A program made the position numbers and the translations under genes. The notes beneath the pieces are model-generated. The model was not told where the DNA came from and searched no databases. It saw only the letters and a list, made by a program, of their open reading frames with translations. DNA of 64,000 nt from Alligator mississippiensis (lineage: Eukaryota; Chordata; Crocodylia; Alligatoridae). The stretch spans positions 39,741,319 to 39,805,318 of the forward strand of contig NC_081831.1 of the NCBI RefSeq assembly GCF_030867095.1, given 5' to 3'. Positions 44,851 to 57,325 of this stretch are shown here, piece after piece (position 1 is the stretch's first letter; every line of letters begins with the position of its first letter).

Positions 44851-47800
44851 CGATGCCTGCTGGGCAGGGGTGCCTGGTGGGGTGCAACAGAGAGAAGGAA
44901 GGAAAGCCCTCGGCCCTTCAGGTCTCACTCACGGTCAGTCAAAGAGAGGCAGAGGTCATCTACTCCACACCCCTGTCTCAGGCAGCAGCATCCCAGGGTG
45001 ACCCTACTGGGCCTGCTCAGATCATACAAACAGCATTTGCCCTCCAAGATCCCCATGTGTTCAGCAGTGCAGGTGAGGGCCTAGGGCCAGGGGATAAGCC
45101 TTGACAGGCTGGATCCTCTTTTGCCTGACTGCTCAGTGCCTTTGTTTTCTGTACATAGCAGGTATAACGGCTGGGGTGAGGAATGTGGCACACTTTCACC
45201 CATGAAGAGGCGCAAGAGAGTTACAGAGGACACCCACATCCCTGCAGATGCCACATGCAAAGCCAGCCATCTGGATGACAAGAGCCTGAAACGGAGAGCT
45301 TCCTCTCTGTTCTTGAAAATGGGAGTGAGTGTCTCATCAGACTCCGTGAGACCACTTGTCCTCACTTCTAAATCCCCATTTCTCCAGGACCCAAGTAGGT
45401 GACAGACATTTGTGGCTCTGTTCACAGCACCTCTGAAAGGTAGGATTCCTTATGCCGCCTCTCTGGTATCACACAAGAAGTTTGTCTCAGAGCTCAGAAT
45501 TGAACGTAGATGTCTAGAGACCTAGTTTCATGCGTTACCCATAAGCCCAGGCTTTTTCAGAGGGCATCACACTGATTGATACAAACACTAGAATGGCAGA
45601 TCCCCAAATGCTTAGATGTATGCAGGACTATCCTTTATCTGAAAATCTGTAATGAAAGTTTGTTATTTGTCATTCATTAGTGTTTAAAATAGTTATCCAA
45701 TCATGGGGCTGAACCAAAGCCATGTGACTCAGGTGACCAATCCCAAAGCACAAGTAATGAATATCAAATGTTGACTATTTGAACATTAACTGTTTGCAAA
45801 CAGTGATTGCAATGTGTCACAGCCCTCCAGCTACTAGTTCAGCTACCTTTGCAAGGATCAAAACTGCTGTCTGCTAGATATCTAAGTAGGGAGAGTCGAC
45901 TTGCACTGGATGCCAGGGACATGCTCTCATAGCGACAGTTCGTTTAGATATAGGATACCTGTGTATCACGGCAGCCTTACGCTGGAGATTCTTTTCTCAT
46001 CTCTTGCTCAGTATCTCTCTAGCAGTGATTTCTTACCATTGCTTCTTTTGGTCAAAGGGTGTATTTTATCTTCTTCCTTGCATGTGTTCTCTCCACAGTT
46101 ACTTATGTTAAATCTCAGCCCAGTTGCTTGTACCCACTTTTTATTTCAGGCCTCAGCTGGGAGTTCAGTTGTGTAGCTGCACATAGTTGTAAGGAAAAAG
46201 GAGTCTTCTGGTTTTCCTGCAAGAACTGCCCACATCACTGGAGAGCAGCTCTTGCCAGACTGCTGTTGCTTCTCATGCCCAGGTGGCTGAAAATGGGTGG
46301 GATGTAGGTGGAACCCAGAAGGCAGATAGTGCACTGGAGCTGATGCCTGGGACCAAAAGGGCTAGTGGAGGTGACTCTTCTTTTGGGGTGAGTGGGAACC
46401 AAACTGACTCCCAAAGTCAAGCTTCACTCCCTGCCCTGTGCCAGGCACAGTGTATCTGCATGCTGCCTTTCCTAGGGGCTGGACTGTGGAGTCACAGTGT
46501 AGCTATATGCAGTTCCTCGTTTGTACTGTGCCCAACTTTCATCCTGCTCCATAGTATTGGAGCTGTTGGCCAGAGGTCTTCTGATGTAGTGCTGTTCTCA
46601 GATACGTTGTTCCCTTTATAAATGGCTCAGATCAGCTCTTCTGGCTGCACTACATCATTCCTCCTTACTGAGCAGGTTTGCTAGTCAGACCATGTTGAAA
46701 ATTTTGACACGTAAGAAAGTGTCTTCTGATCTCCCATGATCCCCTGGGTAGCCAACTGTGGCTGTGTCATGTGTGACATTTCTTGACACTGCTACCTCAG
46801 ACCCCTGGGATTGGGGTAACTGGGAGGGGAATGTTACTTGGTGAGGGAGTCCAAAGGGAGGGGTGCTGTGGGGGAGGCAAAAAGCAGGACACAGCAGGGA
46901 ACCTGGAGCTCCTTGAGTTGCCTCCTTTCAACCCCTCTCCCTGTTTCAGTTGCCCCACCTCCATCACCAGTGGGGAGCAAAAAGGGGAGGAACAGGCTGC
47001 ATAAAATCTGTCACAGCAGCTTCCCCCAGGTGCAGGAAGCAGTTCTTCACTTGATGCATGCTGCCCTGCATATGTGACAGGAACGGGGCGGGGGGCATGC
47101 AGGCAATGTGCATAAATGTCGTGTGACGGGCTGAACCCTTGGCAGGCACTAATTGCCTTTCTCTATGGCACTTCCAGCCAAACCCCAGTGCTATCCATTC
47201 CCATACCATTCCCACTGCTGGAGCTAATGAAGCCAGTACCCTGGGTCTCTCAGTGCTGTGGGCTGTCACCTTGCCTCCAGGTGTTCTGACCATGACTTCC
47301 AGGGTCCCCAAATTCCCTTGATAACCTAAGGCATGAATAACCTTGGCCCTGCTGAGGTCTATAGAACTTGGCTTGAATCTCACCTTTGTAGCACTGCTAT
47401 TAATCCTATTCTGGACACCGAACTTGGCCTCTGACACCTGTGTTTTAACTTGCTTCTTCCCTAGTCTTCCTTCTCTTAAATTCTCACTGTTGTGTGCTCC
47501 ACCACTGTTTATTAAACTCCAAGGCAGGCTAAATGCTGAGCAGCTGTGCTCCCAGGGAGTCCTGCTCGTTACATGAGGATACTGTTTCTACCCCATTGTT
47601 CCTCTTACCACTGAAAACTTTATAAATCATCATGATCATGATTCATTCTACTTGTCTGTTCTCTCCCTTGTCCCTCAAGAACCTTGCCTTCTTTTCACTC
47701 TTTCCCTAGTTCCTTTGGAATTACTTCTTGCCTTTTCATTCTTCCTTCCTTGATAATATTGGTCTTTTCATTTCTCTTTTTTTTCTCCACATTCAATTTG

Positions 47801-49198
47801 CTCTGCATTCTCTCAGCATTTCCCTCTAGAGCTCCATCCTTTCCCTGGCCTATCAGAAATGTTTCTCCTCGGGCGACTAGACTTTTGGTCCCCTCTTATC
47901 TCAAGAACTACTTTATGAAGTCAAGTACCAGTACCATTGTTCAGCTACCTGCTTGTCAGCTGTCCCTCTGGCATGTGGGGTCAGTCATTTCTTAGCCTCT
48001 TGCTTCATCATTTCCTTTTTCCTCTCAGTACTAATAGTTCAGTGTTACAGTCACTTAAATATAATTCAGGTGTGTGTGCTGGGCTTGGTGACAAAATTCT
48101 CCTGAAAGCACAAAGTCCTATGATAGTTTAATCACTTGAATTTAAAATGCAGGGGGACATAACTCCTCTTCCATCAAAAGCTGAGGGAGAAGGTCTTCTC
48201 TCCTTGGCTTGGGGGAACAATAGAGCCCCTTGTCTTTCCACCACATTGGGCTGGTGTAGTGGGAACTCTAATTCAAATGGATTTACCACACGTTATAATG
48301 ACCCTTAATTTCCATTTATTCTCAGGAAAAGGGGGCATTCAGTCCAGTCCACAGGGTTTTGAGTTTCCTGTGAGTCACAAACTGCATTTCAGTGGTTAGT
48401 AGTACCAAGACTGAAATACCTCTAAAGCCAAATGCAGCTCCTCAGGGAATGAGTCTCTGTGTTTGGGCTAGGTTGCCCTCAGAGTTCTTGGAGATGAGTG
48501 TAGGTTTATCATGAAGCCTTCGTGACTCAAGACTTATTCCAAATGGAGACTTAAATTACCACCAAGCTATGAATAAAAGGGAAAGAGCTGGAAGGCATGG
48601 TAAAAGGGGCACTGTCGAGGGGATTTTATAGACTTCAGTCACTTGAAGACGTGGATCAGTTTTTTCCCTTAAGTATCAGTTCTACAAGTCTAAATGAGCT
48701 CTAGAGCTCATTGTTTTTAGAGCTTACAGAGAACAGTGTAATGAGAGACCTTGGGTGTTCCAGTCACATCTTGTCCCCAGTCCAAGTTAAAGCAACTGTA
48801 GCTAATGTGGATGGGGTGATGACAGACTGGCAGGACAATTGCACCTTCTTCCCTTCCTTTGGAAGGGAGCAGGAGCAAGAGCCAGCATGAGAAAAGGAAA
48901 CGGGGCTCAAGTAACAGAAGTTGGTCTCTTGGCTCAAAGGGGAGTAGATTTTAAAGACCTGTCATTTCTGATACCAACACAAGCCTCCTGAATCCAGACA
49001 TACACAACCACAACATGCCTAACCTTGGATTCATGGATCTGTGCAGCTTAAAGACAGGAGAGACCATTGCAATCATTTCACCTGATCCACTGCCTAACCC
49101 AGGGTGGAGACTCTCACCAGCAAATCCTGCATCCAGGCCAGAACCAGCAGGTCACTTAGAGAGCTTCTTTCAAAGAGGCATTTGATCTTGATCTAAAT
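44851..49198. other. Upstream flank of APLN, no recognised gene
   Basis: More than 4 kb with no recognised exon and very few repeats. An old LINE-like phrase (49040-49190, gatccactgcctaacccaggg ... ttgatctaaatgtc) may be an ancient CR1/L3 remnant. Candidate enhancers cannot be judged from one sequence. Confidence 0.4.
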
Positions 49199-49206
49199 GT
49201 CATAAG

Positions 49207-49583
49207 TAGAGCCTGGTTTAAACCGCAGGCCCAGCTTGCAGCATGGCGGCTTGGAGTTCCGTCTGCACACCCCTCCACTGCTGATTGTTAGAGGGGTCCC
49301 ACCAGCCCCATCACTTCCCCCTTGCTCCTGATAGCTGGGTGGCGAAAACCGCAGTTTTAAATATGCCCCAGTTTTTGCCTCCTGCTGCTTGCTGCTGACC
49401 AGATGGGAGGCAAAAACTGGGGCATATTGAAAACCACGGTTTTGGCCTCCTGGCCATCAGGAGTGAGCGGCGGGGCCAATGGGGTCCCTCTGCCAATCAG
49501 TAGCAGAGAACGTGTGAGGTGAACTCCAAGATTAAAGGAGTCGCTGCACTGTGAGCTGGGTCTGTGATTTAAACCAAGCCCTA
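49207..49583. mobile_element. Fold-back hAT-type element
   Basis: Almost the whole 377-bp element is an imperfect palindrome. tagagcctggtttaaacc at the left pairs with tttaaaccaagcccta at the right; inner pairs include gttagaggggtccc with ggggtccctctg, and tatgccccagtttttgcctcc with ggaggcaaaaactggggcata. Flanks gtcataag (49199-49206) and gtcctaag (49584-49591) differ at one base, supporting a hAT 8-bp target duplication. No transposase. Confidence 0.82.
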
Positions 49584-49591
49584 GTCCTAAG

Positions 49592-51589
49592 TGATAGAGA
49601 AAACACCACTTCCCCAGGTCTGTGTTTTCAATGGTTAATTTTCCTCTTTGTGAAAAATCTGCACCCTACTTGTCTGAATACATTGTATGTGTCTTCCAGC
49701 CACTCATTCTATTGTGGCTTTGGGCAGAAATTTCTTCCCCTTTGTATGTCTAAGTGGCAGATTTCTAGTCACTTACCCAGGTGTTTTGGCCCTGGATTTA
49801 TGCAGTAGATGCTTACGTGTGTACAGTAAGGCTATACACTGTCTGGGTACATGCTCATGTACCTGAGCCTAAGTTCTGGAAAAATGATGGGAGGTTGTCG
49901 AGTGGCTCAGGTACTCATCAGGGAGCTGGAGACCTGGGTTCTAGCCCCTGTCAGGTGGCTTGGACCTGCATCTCTCCAGCTTCCTAGTACATACCACAAC
50001 ATCATGGGCTATGCATCACAAAAAGCCCTTTCTTGCATGCCTTTTGAGGCTGTGCCACTGTGTTCTGCCTGTACTAGTCATTGGGTAAAATGGAAGGAGA
50101 GGAATGCAGTGGGGAAGCCTCAAACCACTAGGGACATGTTAAAAATCAAGGCCTGTTCTTTTCCAGGCCAGTGTCCATTTCACTGAGCCACATACCTTCC
50201 ACCTGTTCTTGTCCTCTTGGCTGTATATCTCCTTCTCATGGCTGGTAAGGAGTCCAGCTTCAAAAAAGCTGCCAGAATGCGTACTAGGGGGATACCCAAC
50301 CTGTGACATGGTGCTTAGGCCACTATGCTAGGCAGTCAAAGTAAATTCAGATTCAAGCCTTCTCTTAGTGAGTTAGGCCTAGAACTTGGGTCTTTTACTG
50401 CCTGGTCAAGTGACCTAACCACTCAACTGTGGGGACTAAGACACAGGAGTGCATTTTCCTCCTCCTTTGGAATCTAACACCTGCTAGACACAGGTTTCTG
50501 GCTGGCTGTGTTTTTGTGATTTAAATGCAGGTGCATGTCCAAAACAGGCACAACTGTGTCTGTGCCAAATTAATGCTTAGCCTACTATACTTGCTCAGTC
50601 TACCTTTACATGCCCATATTCCAAGGGAAATAGAATTACTACCTGTGCATACATGCCAAAGATGTCACTTACATGGCTAGAGTGCTGCCATTTCAGTGCA
50701 TAAAGGAAATCAGAATTCTGCCCTTTGTGTGCAGAAGTGCAGGGGCCTTTAGCATCTACTGCCTTCTCTGTATGTTAGCTAGGATCTGAGCATCTGGTCC
50801 AGCCAGGCTGTTGCCTGACCAGAACAAGGATGGAGCTGGTGGATTTCTGTTGTTTGCAACCCTTGGTGAGCTGGGGACTGATAAGGTCCTCATCACAGAT
50901 ATCTGAGAACCTGCTCTAATCTACTTCCAAGTCTTGTCCATTTTAAGGGGTGTTGCATATAATACCTAATGGCAGTATGTTAAATACCAGCATTGTTAAT
51001 ATTCCTCTGTAGATCAGAGCTCAGTAACCAGCAGTTGTCACTGCCTCCTGATTATGGAAAGGAGGACATGGACTGAGACAATTTGTAGGGTATAATGGTG
51101 TTGCTATATGGAGAATGGTGTGAGTTATATTTTCCTAATCTGACACAGTGGAAAATGGGGGAGAACAGTTTTGCTGGAAACTGTTTTGCTGTGATGGGTG
51201 CTGCCAAGTTTCTGCTGTGTAATAAACAACTGTGATGCAGGAGCATGCATGAAAAATACAACAGAGATAAAAATAGGACCTTGAGCTCCTTAGGTGTTCT
51301 CCAGTGTGTAGAGGGCCTTGGGGGATAAACAGGAAGGAAGGACTGCTCCTGCAGGAAGGATATAACAACATGGCTGGTATTGTGACAAACCATATGCAGC
51401 CTCAAAGAACAGAAGGGGAAGAGGGAACTGTCCCACACAGCCATGACAAGCTGGGTCTAATCCCAAGCCTGGTGAAGTCAATGGAAAGAGCCTTCTGACT
51501 GCATTGGGCTTTGGAGCATTCAGCCCTTTAGCCTATTGATGCAGAGACACCTGGACCTTCCTGACACCCATTCAAACCCCTGAATGCTT
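49592..51589. other. No recognised gene; weak SINE-like segment
   Basis: About 2 kb of mostly unique sequence containing the tRNA-like SINE fragment listed separately. Another phrase near 50370-50430 (gaacttgggtcttttactgcc...gacctaaccactcaac) resembles a SINE in the opposite sense but is too eroded to call. Confidence 0.4.
49884..49970 (+). mobile_element. tRNA-derived SINE head (probable)
   Basis: gagtggctcaggtactcatcagggagctggagacctgggttctagcccc has an A-box-like tggctcaggta and a B-box-like ggttctagcc at the spacing of a tRNA promoter. This pattern is typical of MIR/CORE-type SINE heads. The body is not clearly recognisable downstream. Confidence 0.5.
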
Positions 51590-51594
51590 GCAAA

Positions 51595-52060
51595 GAGCAG
51601 ACTTTTTACACCCAGATGTCCTGCGTTTCCACGGGGACAAATAGCAGCAGGTCATATTTGGGTCGCTGCTAGCTGTCTCTAGGGAATGCTCCTGCATGTG
51701 TGATCTGGTGCATGGCAAATTGCCCTGGGTGGAGTTGGGGAGGCTGGGGCAGCACTTGGGCTCCTGGCAGCTTCCTGTGGCTGCTGTAGCAGTGATTTGG
51801 GCACATGAAACTTGGCCAGCAACTGGAGTATGGTTCCAGTTTCGGGTGGTCCATGCTGCAGCCACATGCACCACGCTGCAGCCACATGCAGCACACTGCT
51901 TTTTTTCCCTGTCTTTTTTTTAGATCCTGGGATTTCCTGGTATCTAGTTTTGCCACTGTGCTGCCCATATGCAGTGCAGTGAACCAATTCATGTGTGTCA
52001 TGTGTGTTTGCCAGCACCTCAAAAGCCTTTGAGGCACTGCAGAGTGCGAAGTTCATATTT
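51595..52060 (+). repeat. Interspersed repeat, copy A
   Basis: Matches 53395-53830 in the same orientation over most of its length: shared phrases include ggacaaatagcag, gcacttgggct, gcagtgat(c/t)tggg, gccagcaactggagt versus gccagcagccagagt, gctgcagccacatgcag, and tttcctggtatctag(t/a)ttttg. No coding sequence. It is an unclassified family, probably the same MITE as copy B with less clear ends. Confidence 0.72.
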
Positions 52061-52064
52061 GTGG

Positions 52065-53365
52065 TGGCTTGGCCCTATTTTCCAAGGGCTCCCATTACCA
52101 GTGTGATTGTGCTCCCTGATGGCAAGACATGTAAATACCTCTGCCACAACAGTGTAGCCTGAGCTGTCCCCATGCCAGAATAGGGGCCCAGTGAAACTGC
52201 TTCTAAAGGTCTGAGAACAGGGCAGAAGAATCCAACCTCCCCCTTAAACCAAACAAACTGCCAAGTTTCATGGCTGGGGAGAAGAGCTTGGTACGGGGAT
52301 GTGAGAAGGCTCTAGGGTCTCAGAAAGCACTGGGTAAATTAAACAAAAAAAACACTTTAAAAATGTCTAATGGTGTTAAACGCAATCTCAGAACTTTTGG
52401 GACCTAAGTTGTGGTTTTTGGTCCATGGGCAATACTGCTCCTGGCCATGGCGCTGACAGCTTAGCCGTTAGACCCCATCATTTACCCTCTCATGGCAGTT
52501 TTGAGGGCAGCTTCCTCCTTAGACTGATCAGACCTTAGATCTCAGAGGGGTATCATTTCTGGTCCAGCATCTTTTGTCACCTTCCCTTAAATACTTTTTA
52601 GAAGTTTGGTCCCTTTTTCTTAGCCCCCACCCTATCGTTTTACTTCTCTATCTCCTGTTCTGACCACACAGACTCTGGTACAGCCTAAATACCCAGTAAG
52701 GACCAAATATATTTATTTATTAGATTTATATCCTACCATAGCCAAAAAAGGCTCAGAGAGGTGCAAAGGTGGTGACCCAGCTCCTCAAGATATTTTATCT
52801 CTGGGTCTGGGTGTGCCTGTCCCCAGCACCAGCCAGGGAGAGGGCAAGAAGGGCTTCTAAGGTCCTAGGCCACCCTGGCACTGGTAAGATGGTAGAGGAA
52901 TCCCACCTTCACTTTAAGCAAAGTATGTTACTAGTTGTTACGATGTGGAGAAGAGCTCAACCCTGGGACGTGAGGGTGCTTGAGAGGCTCAGGACACGCA
53001 AGGCAAATTAAATGCACACATTTAGTCTCTTTTTAAATATTTCTTTTTTTTTTTTTACCCAGTGTCATTATTTTTGGAGTGTCTTAGGGACTATCAGCCA
53101 TGGCCAGAACAGTTGGTAATTCACAACCAAGCCCTGGATGCAAAATCATCAAACAATCACACCCACCTCTCATCACTGAAATCCTATCTACTTCTAAAAA
53201 GACAAGGTGCATTGTTCTGTTGATAGGGTGGAGTGGGAGGTGTGTGGGAAACCAGCCATGCAAAGTGCTCTGAGACACAGTTGCTGCAAGGGCTAGGCTG
53301 AGTGCTGGGCAAAGGCACCTGCTCTGTTGTTTTGCATGAGCCTAGTGCTTTTGGGATGGCACATT
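52065..53365. other. No recognised gene; short tttatttattagatttatatcc motif
   Basis: A dispersed motif at 52706-52765 (tttatttattagatttatatcc ... ggctcagagaggtgc) resembles 62570-62630 and is probably a fragment of an old interspersed repeat that I cannot name. The rest is unique-looking. Confidence 0.4.
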
Positions 53366-53840
53366 GGCCACGTCCAGATAAGTGCGCACATGTGTTTCCC
53401 CATGGACAAATAGCAGTGGCACATAGTTGTCCTGCTGTTATTTTTCCCCGGTGAGTGTCCCTGCACGCGTGCTCTAGCATGTGGCAGATTGCCCCAGGTC
53501 GGGTAAGGGAAGCTGAGCTAGCACTTGGGCTGGCCCCAGCAGCCTTACCTGGGATCGTAGGGGCCTCCTGGAGCTGCAGTGGCAGTGATCTGGGTGCACA
53601 GAGCCTGGCCAGCAGCCAGAGTGTGGTTCTGGCTGGCCAGGCTCCATTTTTGGGCAGCATATGCTGCAGCCATGTGCAGTGTCTTGCTTTTTTTTTTTAG
53701 ATATCTGTATTTCCTGGTATCTAATTTTGACTCTGTGCTGCAAATATACAGCATGGAAAATCTTTTCACATGTGCCACGTGTGTTTTGCATGCCTTTGAG
53801 GTGCCACAAAGTGCAGGTGCATGCTCATCTGAATGTGCCC
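53366..53840 (+). mobile_element. Probable MITE, copy B of the repeat at 51.6 kb
   Basis: Left end ggccacgtccagataagtgc and right end catgctcatctgaatgtgccc are inverted counterparts with mismatches. The interior matches copy A at 51595-52060. A direct target duplication was not found, so the superfamily is open. The ends loosely resemble gtgcgtgtctacgtg/acatgtagatgcgccc of the element at 14056-14328. Confidence 0.62.
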
Positions 53841-54832
53841 AGTGAGGAGCAAATGCAGTTGCAATGTGGAAAGCAGAGAAACTCTTTTATGCAGACAGGC
53901 CTTCCCTTAGCAGAAACTGTGGAGACAATGCAGTAGGAACTGTGAAACATTATGGGCTTAAGATAAGAGAGGTGAAAAATACAAAGCAAGTTTCTGTAGG
54001 TCTTCTGCTTTGTAGATACCATGCAGATGACTGAATTCAAGAACCTCCTAAGTGGATACAGCCCAGGGCTCTGTCACATCCAGTCCCCAGCAGCCACTGT
54101 GTTTGTCACAGAAAAAAATAAAATCACCCCTGTCTTCCTGGCCAGCTGAACAGTCTGGTGCCATAGGACGGAGAAGCTGACAAGGATCCTCTCTCAAGTT
54201 GATTTATAACACCTGACCATCACTGTCACTGCACCCCCAACTTGCGGCTATTTTGACTGTACACAGAAGGTTCCACATCATGGGTGCTCCATACTTAGGA
54301 GCCTCATGTGAGACACCTGAGGTTTGCTTTGGATTTTCAGAAGTGCTGAGCACCCCCAATATGAACTGAATCCTGTGCTCACCTGGGCCCAGGGTGCCTT
54401 AATGCAGTCAACTGAAATCATGGACACTTCACATTACTGAAGTGTCTTACCCTAAAGAGGTCCCATGCCTCCCCTTCCTCCCACGTGCTTAGAGCACAGG
54501 AATGTTGTTTTGAGATACTGTTAGTTTTTACAGCATAAACTGCCTTGCTTCTGTGAACAAAAGCTATCTGTCCAGTTTACACGGTGTCTAATCCCCCATC
54601 AATTCACCTGCTTTGGAAGCCACATAATCCTGTGTGGATGCATCCATATTTTGCATTGTCTTTCCTGCTTTGGGCAGTCCTCCAACTACATTGCTTCACA
54701 TCTGGATCAGCCTGCTTATGGGTAGGTATACAGCATGAGGACACCTGAGCTCATTCTGAATGAGCTAGCTCAGGGTACTGCAAACAGTGGAGCAATTCCA
54801 CCTACGCTTAAATCTCCTGTGAGCTCAGGTAC
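53841..54832. other. No recognised gene or repeat
   Basis: About 1 kb of unique-looking non-coding sequence. Confidence 0.4.
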
Positions 54833-54840
54833 CTCTACAT

Positions 54841-55023
54841 GAGGGTCGGGCAAAATGTGGCCCACGGGCCAGATGCAACCCGCCAAGCCATTCTATCTGG
54901 CCTGTGGGGCCCCTAAAAATTTTAGATAATTAATATTAATCTGCCCTGGGCTGTCATGCAGCCCTCCATGGCTTGCCAAAACTCAGTAAGTGGTCTTCTG
55001 CCCGAAATAATTGCCTGCCCCTG
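54841..55023 (-). mobile_element. Complete 183-bp hAT MITE with perfect 8-bp target duplication
   Basis: Ends gagggtcgggcaaaa and ttgcctgcccctg are inverted; identical ctctacat flanks lie at 54833-54840 and 55024-55031. It is an internally deleted relative, in reverse orientation, of the hAT element split by the retrovirus at 24397-34253: both share ggcaattatttcggg, ccactta, ttaatttctaa-like stretches and ggcccgtgggcc. Confidence 0.92.
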
Positions 55024-55031
55024 CTCTACAT

Positions 55032-57015
55032 GATGCTGCCCTGTTGTTTGTGCTCTCTGGACCCTCCACTGCTTCATGGTTATCTTACCCAAGTGTCACC
55101 TTCCTTTTAAATGCCAGTACACCCAGGTGGGCCATTCTGTGACTCAGGCTCATAAAACATTTATATATCTGAAGTCTTTTCTACTAGGCAGGCCCCATAT
55201 TTTTGCATGATCCAGCCAGAGGTCCTGGCATTTCTTGCCCTCTGGGGACAGGACCATGCTCAGAGCCATCTCTCCAATGATTGCTGGAATGCAAAGTCTT
55301 TCCAGAAAGCTACTGCAGAATATACAGGTGAGGAGACAGATGCATCTGGGATATAGCCCAGTGCTACAACAAAGCCTGGAGCTCTGCCAGAATTACAAAA
55401 TGTTAGTTGCTCTCCAGTGCATGTGCTTGCTAAGAGAAGCTGGACTAGAGTTTGGCCATGACAGGCCACCCCAGAACCCTGGTATATGCTGGAGTCTTTA
55501 CCCATCTCCTCAGGAAGGATTCAGTCCCCATCTAGACTTCAAGCGTTCAGTACCCAAGCCTTGGATTTTATCTTTGGGCATCTTGGTGTCCATGATGGAC
55601 TAAGAACTAAGAAGCAATGAATAATTGTGTTTGTTTCTATCCTATATGTAGCCTATGCTCAATATGTTCAGAACTGTACATGAAGAGAAGCCAAGAAGGG
55701 AGAAACACAAAACATTAGTAATGTGAAAGGTGAAAAAGTCTGAAACAGCTACCTCCAAATTTCATAAATAGTAAAAAGTCTTAGCTTTAAAAATGGCTGA
55801 GCTGAATTTGCTTCAAAATCTGGAAGAAAATTCCATTCTAGTCCAAGAGAGAACTTGGGAAGGCCAAGAGGTCATCTCTGTGGAAAACTAAAGGGAGAGT
55901 GAAAGTAGCACTCATAAGGGAATGGGGTGAAACCTGAACTACAGAGAATTGCTTGTGTCTCAATAATGATATAATAGAGAGCACTTTGCAAAGGACATCT
56001 TACCCTGCAAGAGCCGGCCCTTGCCACTCCCTCCAAAGAACCTTCCTACTTTGTTTTGGGCATAGCACTGACATTCACTTCCACCCTTCCCTGAGGTTAA
56101 TTACTGTGTGGTCAAAGGTTACAGAAGAGAGGGAGCGGGAGAGAGATTGTACAGGCTTAAAAGCTGCATTTAACTCTGTTTTCTGTAGCTTTCACTTGTC
56201 AAATGAGTCTCTGGAAGATAAGCACTCTAAGCGTATCAGCTTGGCTTTGTAAAGATAAGGAGGCTTCTCCTTTAACTGGGAGGCTGTTACTTCCTACCGC
56301 TCCCAGGCAGCTGCCCTGCTCCAGTCTTGCCTCTGTCCCCAGTGCCACGCAGCTGACACAGGTCATCCCAGCTCGGGACCGGCAGCTCAGAGCAATAAAG
56401 CAACAGTGGGACAGCAGCGGTGCTTGGCAGTGGTGTCTTTTGTCCGGTGCACAGTGCAGTCAGGGGCCATGGCACAAACAGGCCCTGGCTTGCAACACAG
56501 CTCAGGGCAGCCCCCTGGAAAGAACCTGGCACTGCCCTGGCCCCAGCCCGCAGCAGCTGGCCCAGCTGGCTTGCAGCTCCAGGGGCATGCGTCCCCGTGC
56601 CCTCCAGGGGTGCATGCCCCATCCCTCCCCGTGCTCTGCCCGTGCAGGGCCTGCCCTTGCTCCAGCCGCACTCCCTCTCCCACCAGGGAGGAGCAGGGGC
56701 TGTGGGGAGTGGGGGACAAGCAGAGGCCTGGGGGGCATGTGCCCCCCAGGCCTCCGCTTGTCCCATCACCCAGCCTGGCCAGGGCCCCACTCACCACAGC
56801 CCCTGCTCCTGCCTATGCCTGGCTCCCTCCCTCACGGTTGGAGCCTCAATCTGCCCTCCCCCCAACCACAGCCCTTTCCCCTCCCCCACCCCTTCCCCCA
56901 AAGACTTACTTGCTGGGGAGGCATGCCCCCTAATAATTTTTTCTCCCAGGATTTGTAGAGACATTGACAGTCTTGATGGCCACCTCCTAGTTTACTGGAA
57001 TTTGAACTTGAGCTG
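55032..57015. other. No recognised gene; GC-rich stretch at 56.5-56.9 kb
   Basis: Mostly unique sequence. From 56490 to 56930 the DNA is C-rich with long overlapping frames on both strands (for example 56203-56958 and 56420-57253); their proline/alanine-rich, low-complexity translations and the presence of frames in several phases at once argue against a gene. Confidence 0.45.
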
Positions 57016-57017
57016 GG

Positions 57018-57325
57018 CTTTTCATAGTATCATTAGGGTAGGAAGGGATGTAACAGATCATCAGGTCCGACCCCCTGCCCCAGGCAGGAATGGATCCTGG
57101 GATCATAACACCCCAGCCAAATATCTGTCTAGCCTCCTCTTGAAGACCCCCAAGGTAGGAGAGCACCACCTTCCTTGGGAGCCCATTCCAGAGCCTGGCA
57201 GCTCTAACTGTAAAGTAATGTCTCCTGATGTCCAGTCTGAACCTTCTCTTTAACAATTTGTGACTGTTATTCCTAGTAACCCCTGGCTTTCCCCTTGTCC
57301 CATGGCTAGAAGGAAGCTCCAGAGC
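57018..57325 (-). mobile_element. CR1 LINE 3' end fragment
   Basis: On the minus strand the translation contains NNSHKLLKRRFRLDIRRHYFTV and RLWNGLPRKVVL, the conserved C-terminus of CR1 ORF2, followed by the CR1 3' end (gtcggacctgatgatctgtt near 57050-57070). 5'-truncated. Confidence 0.9.

Noticed and set aside
44890-45104. Possible divergent plus-strand first exon beside the CpG island
   Set aside because: Frames present but no convincing signal, splice donor context or recognisable peptide.
55235-55603. 122-codon plus-strand frame starting MPSGDRTMLRAISPM
   Set aside because: No recognisable domain, splice context or repeat similarity; length is within chance for 64 kb in six frames.
56203-57253. 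Plus-strand frames of 251 and 277 codons
   Set aside because: Low-complexity Pro/Ala/Ser-rich translations with equally long frames in other phases and on the other strand; no domain, and one runs into a minus-strand CR1 tail.
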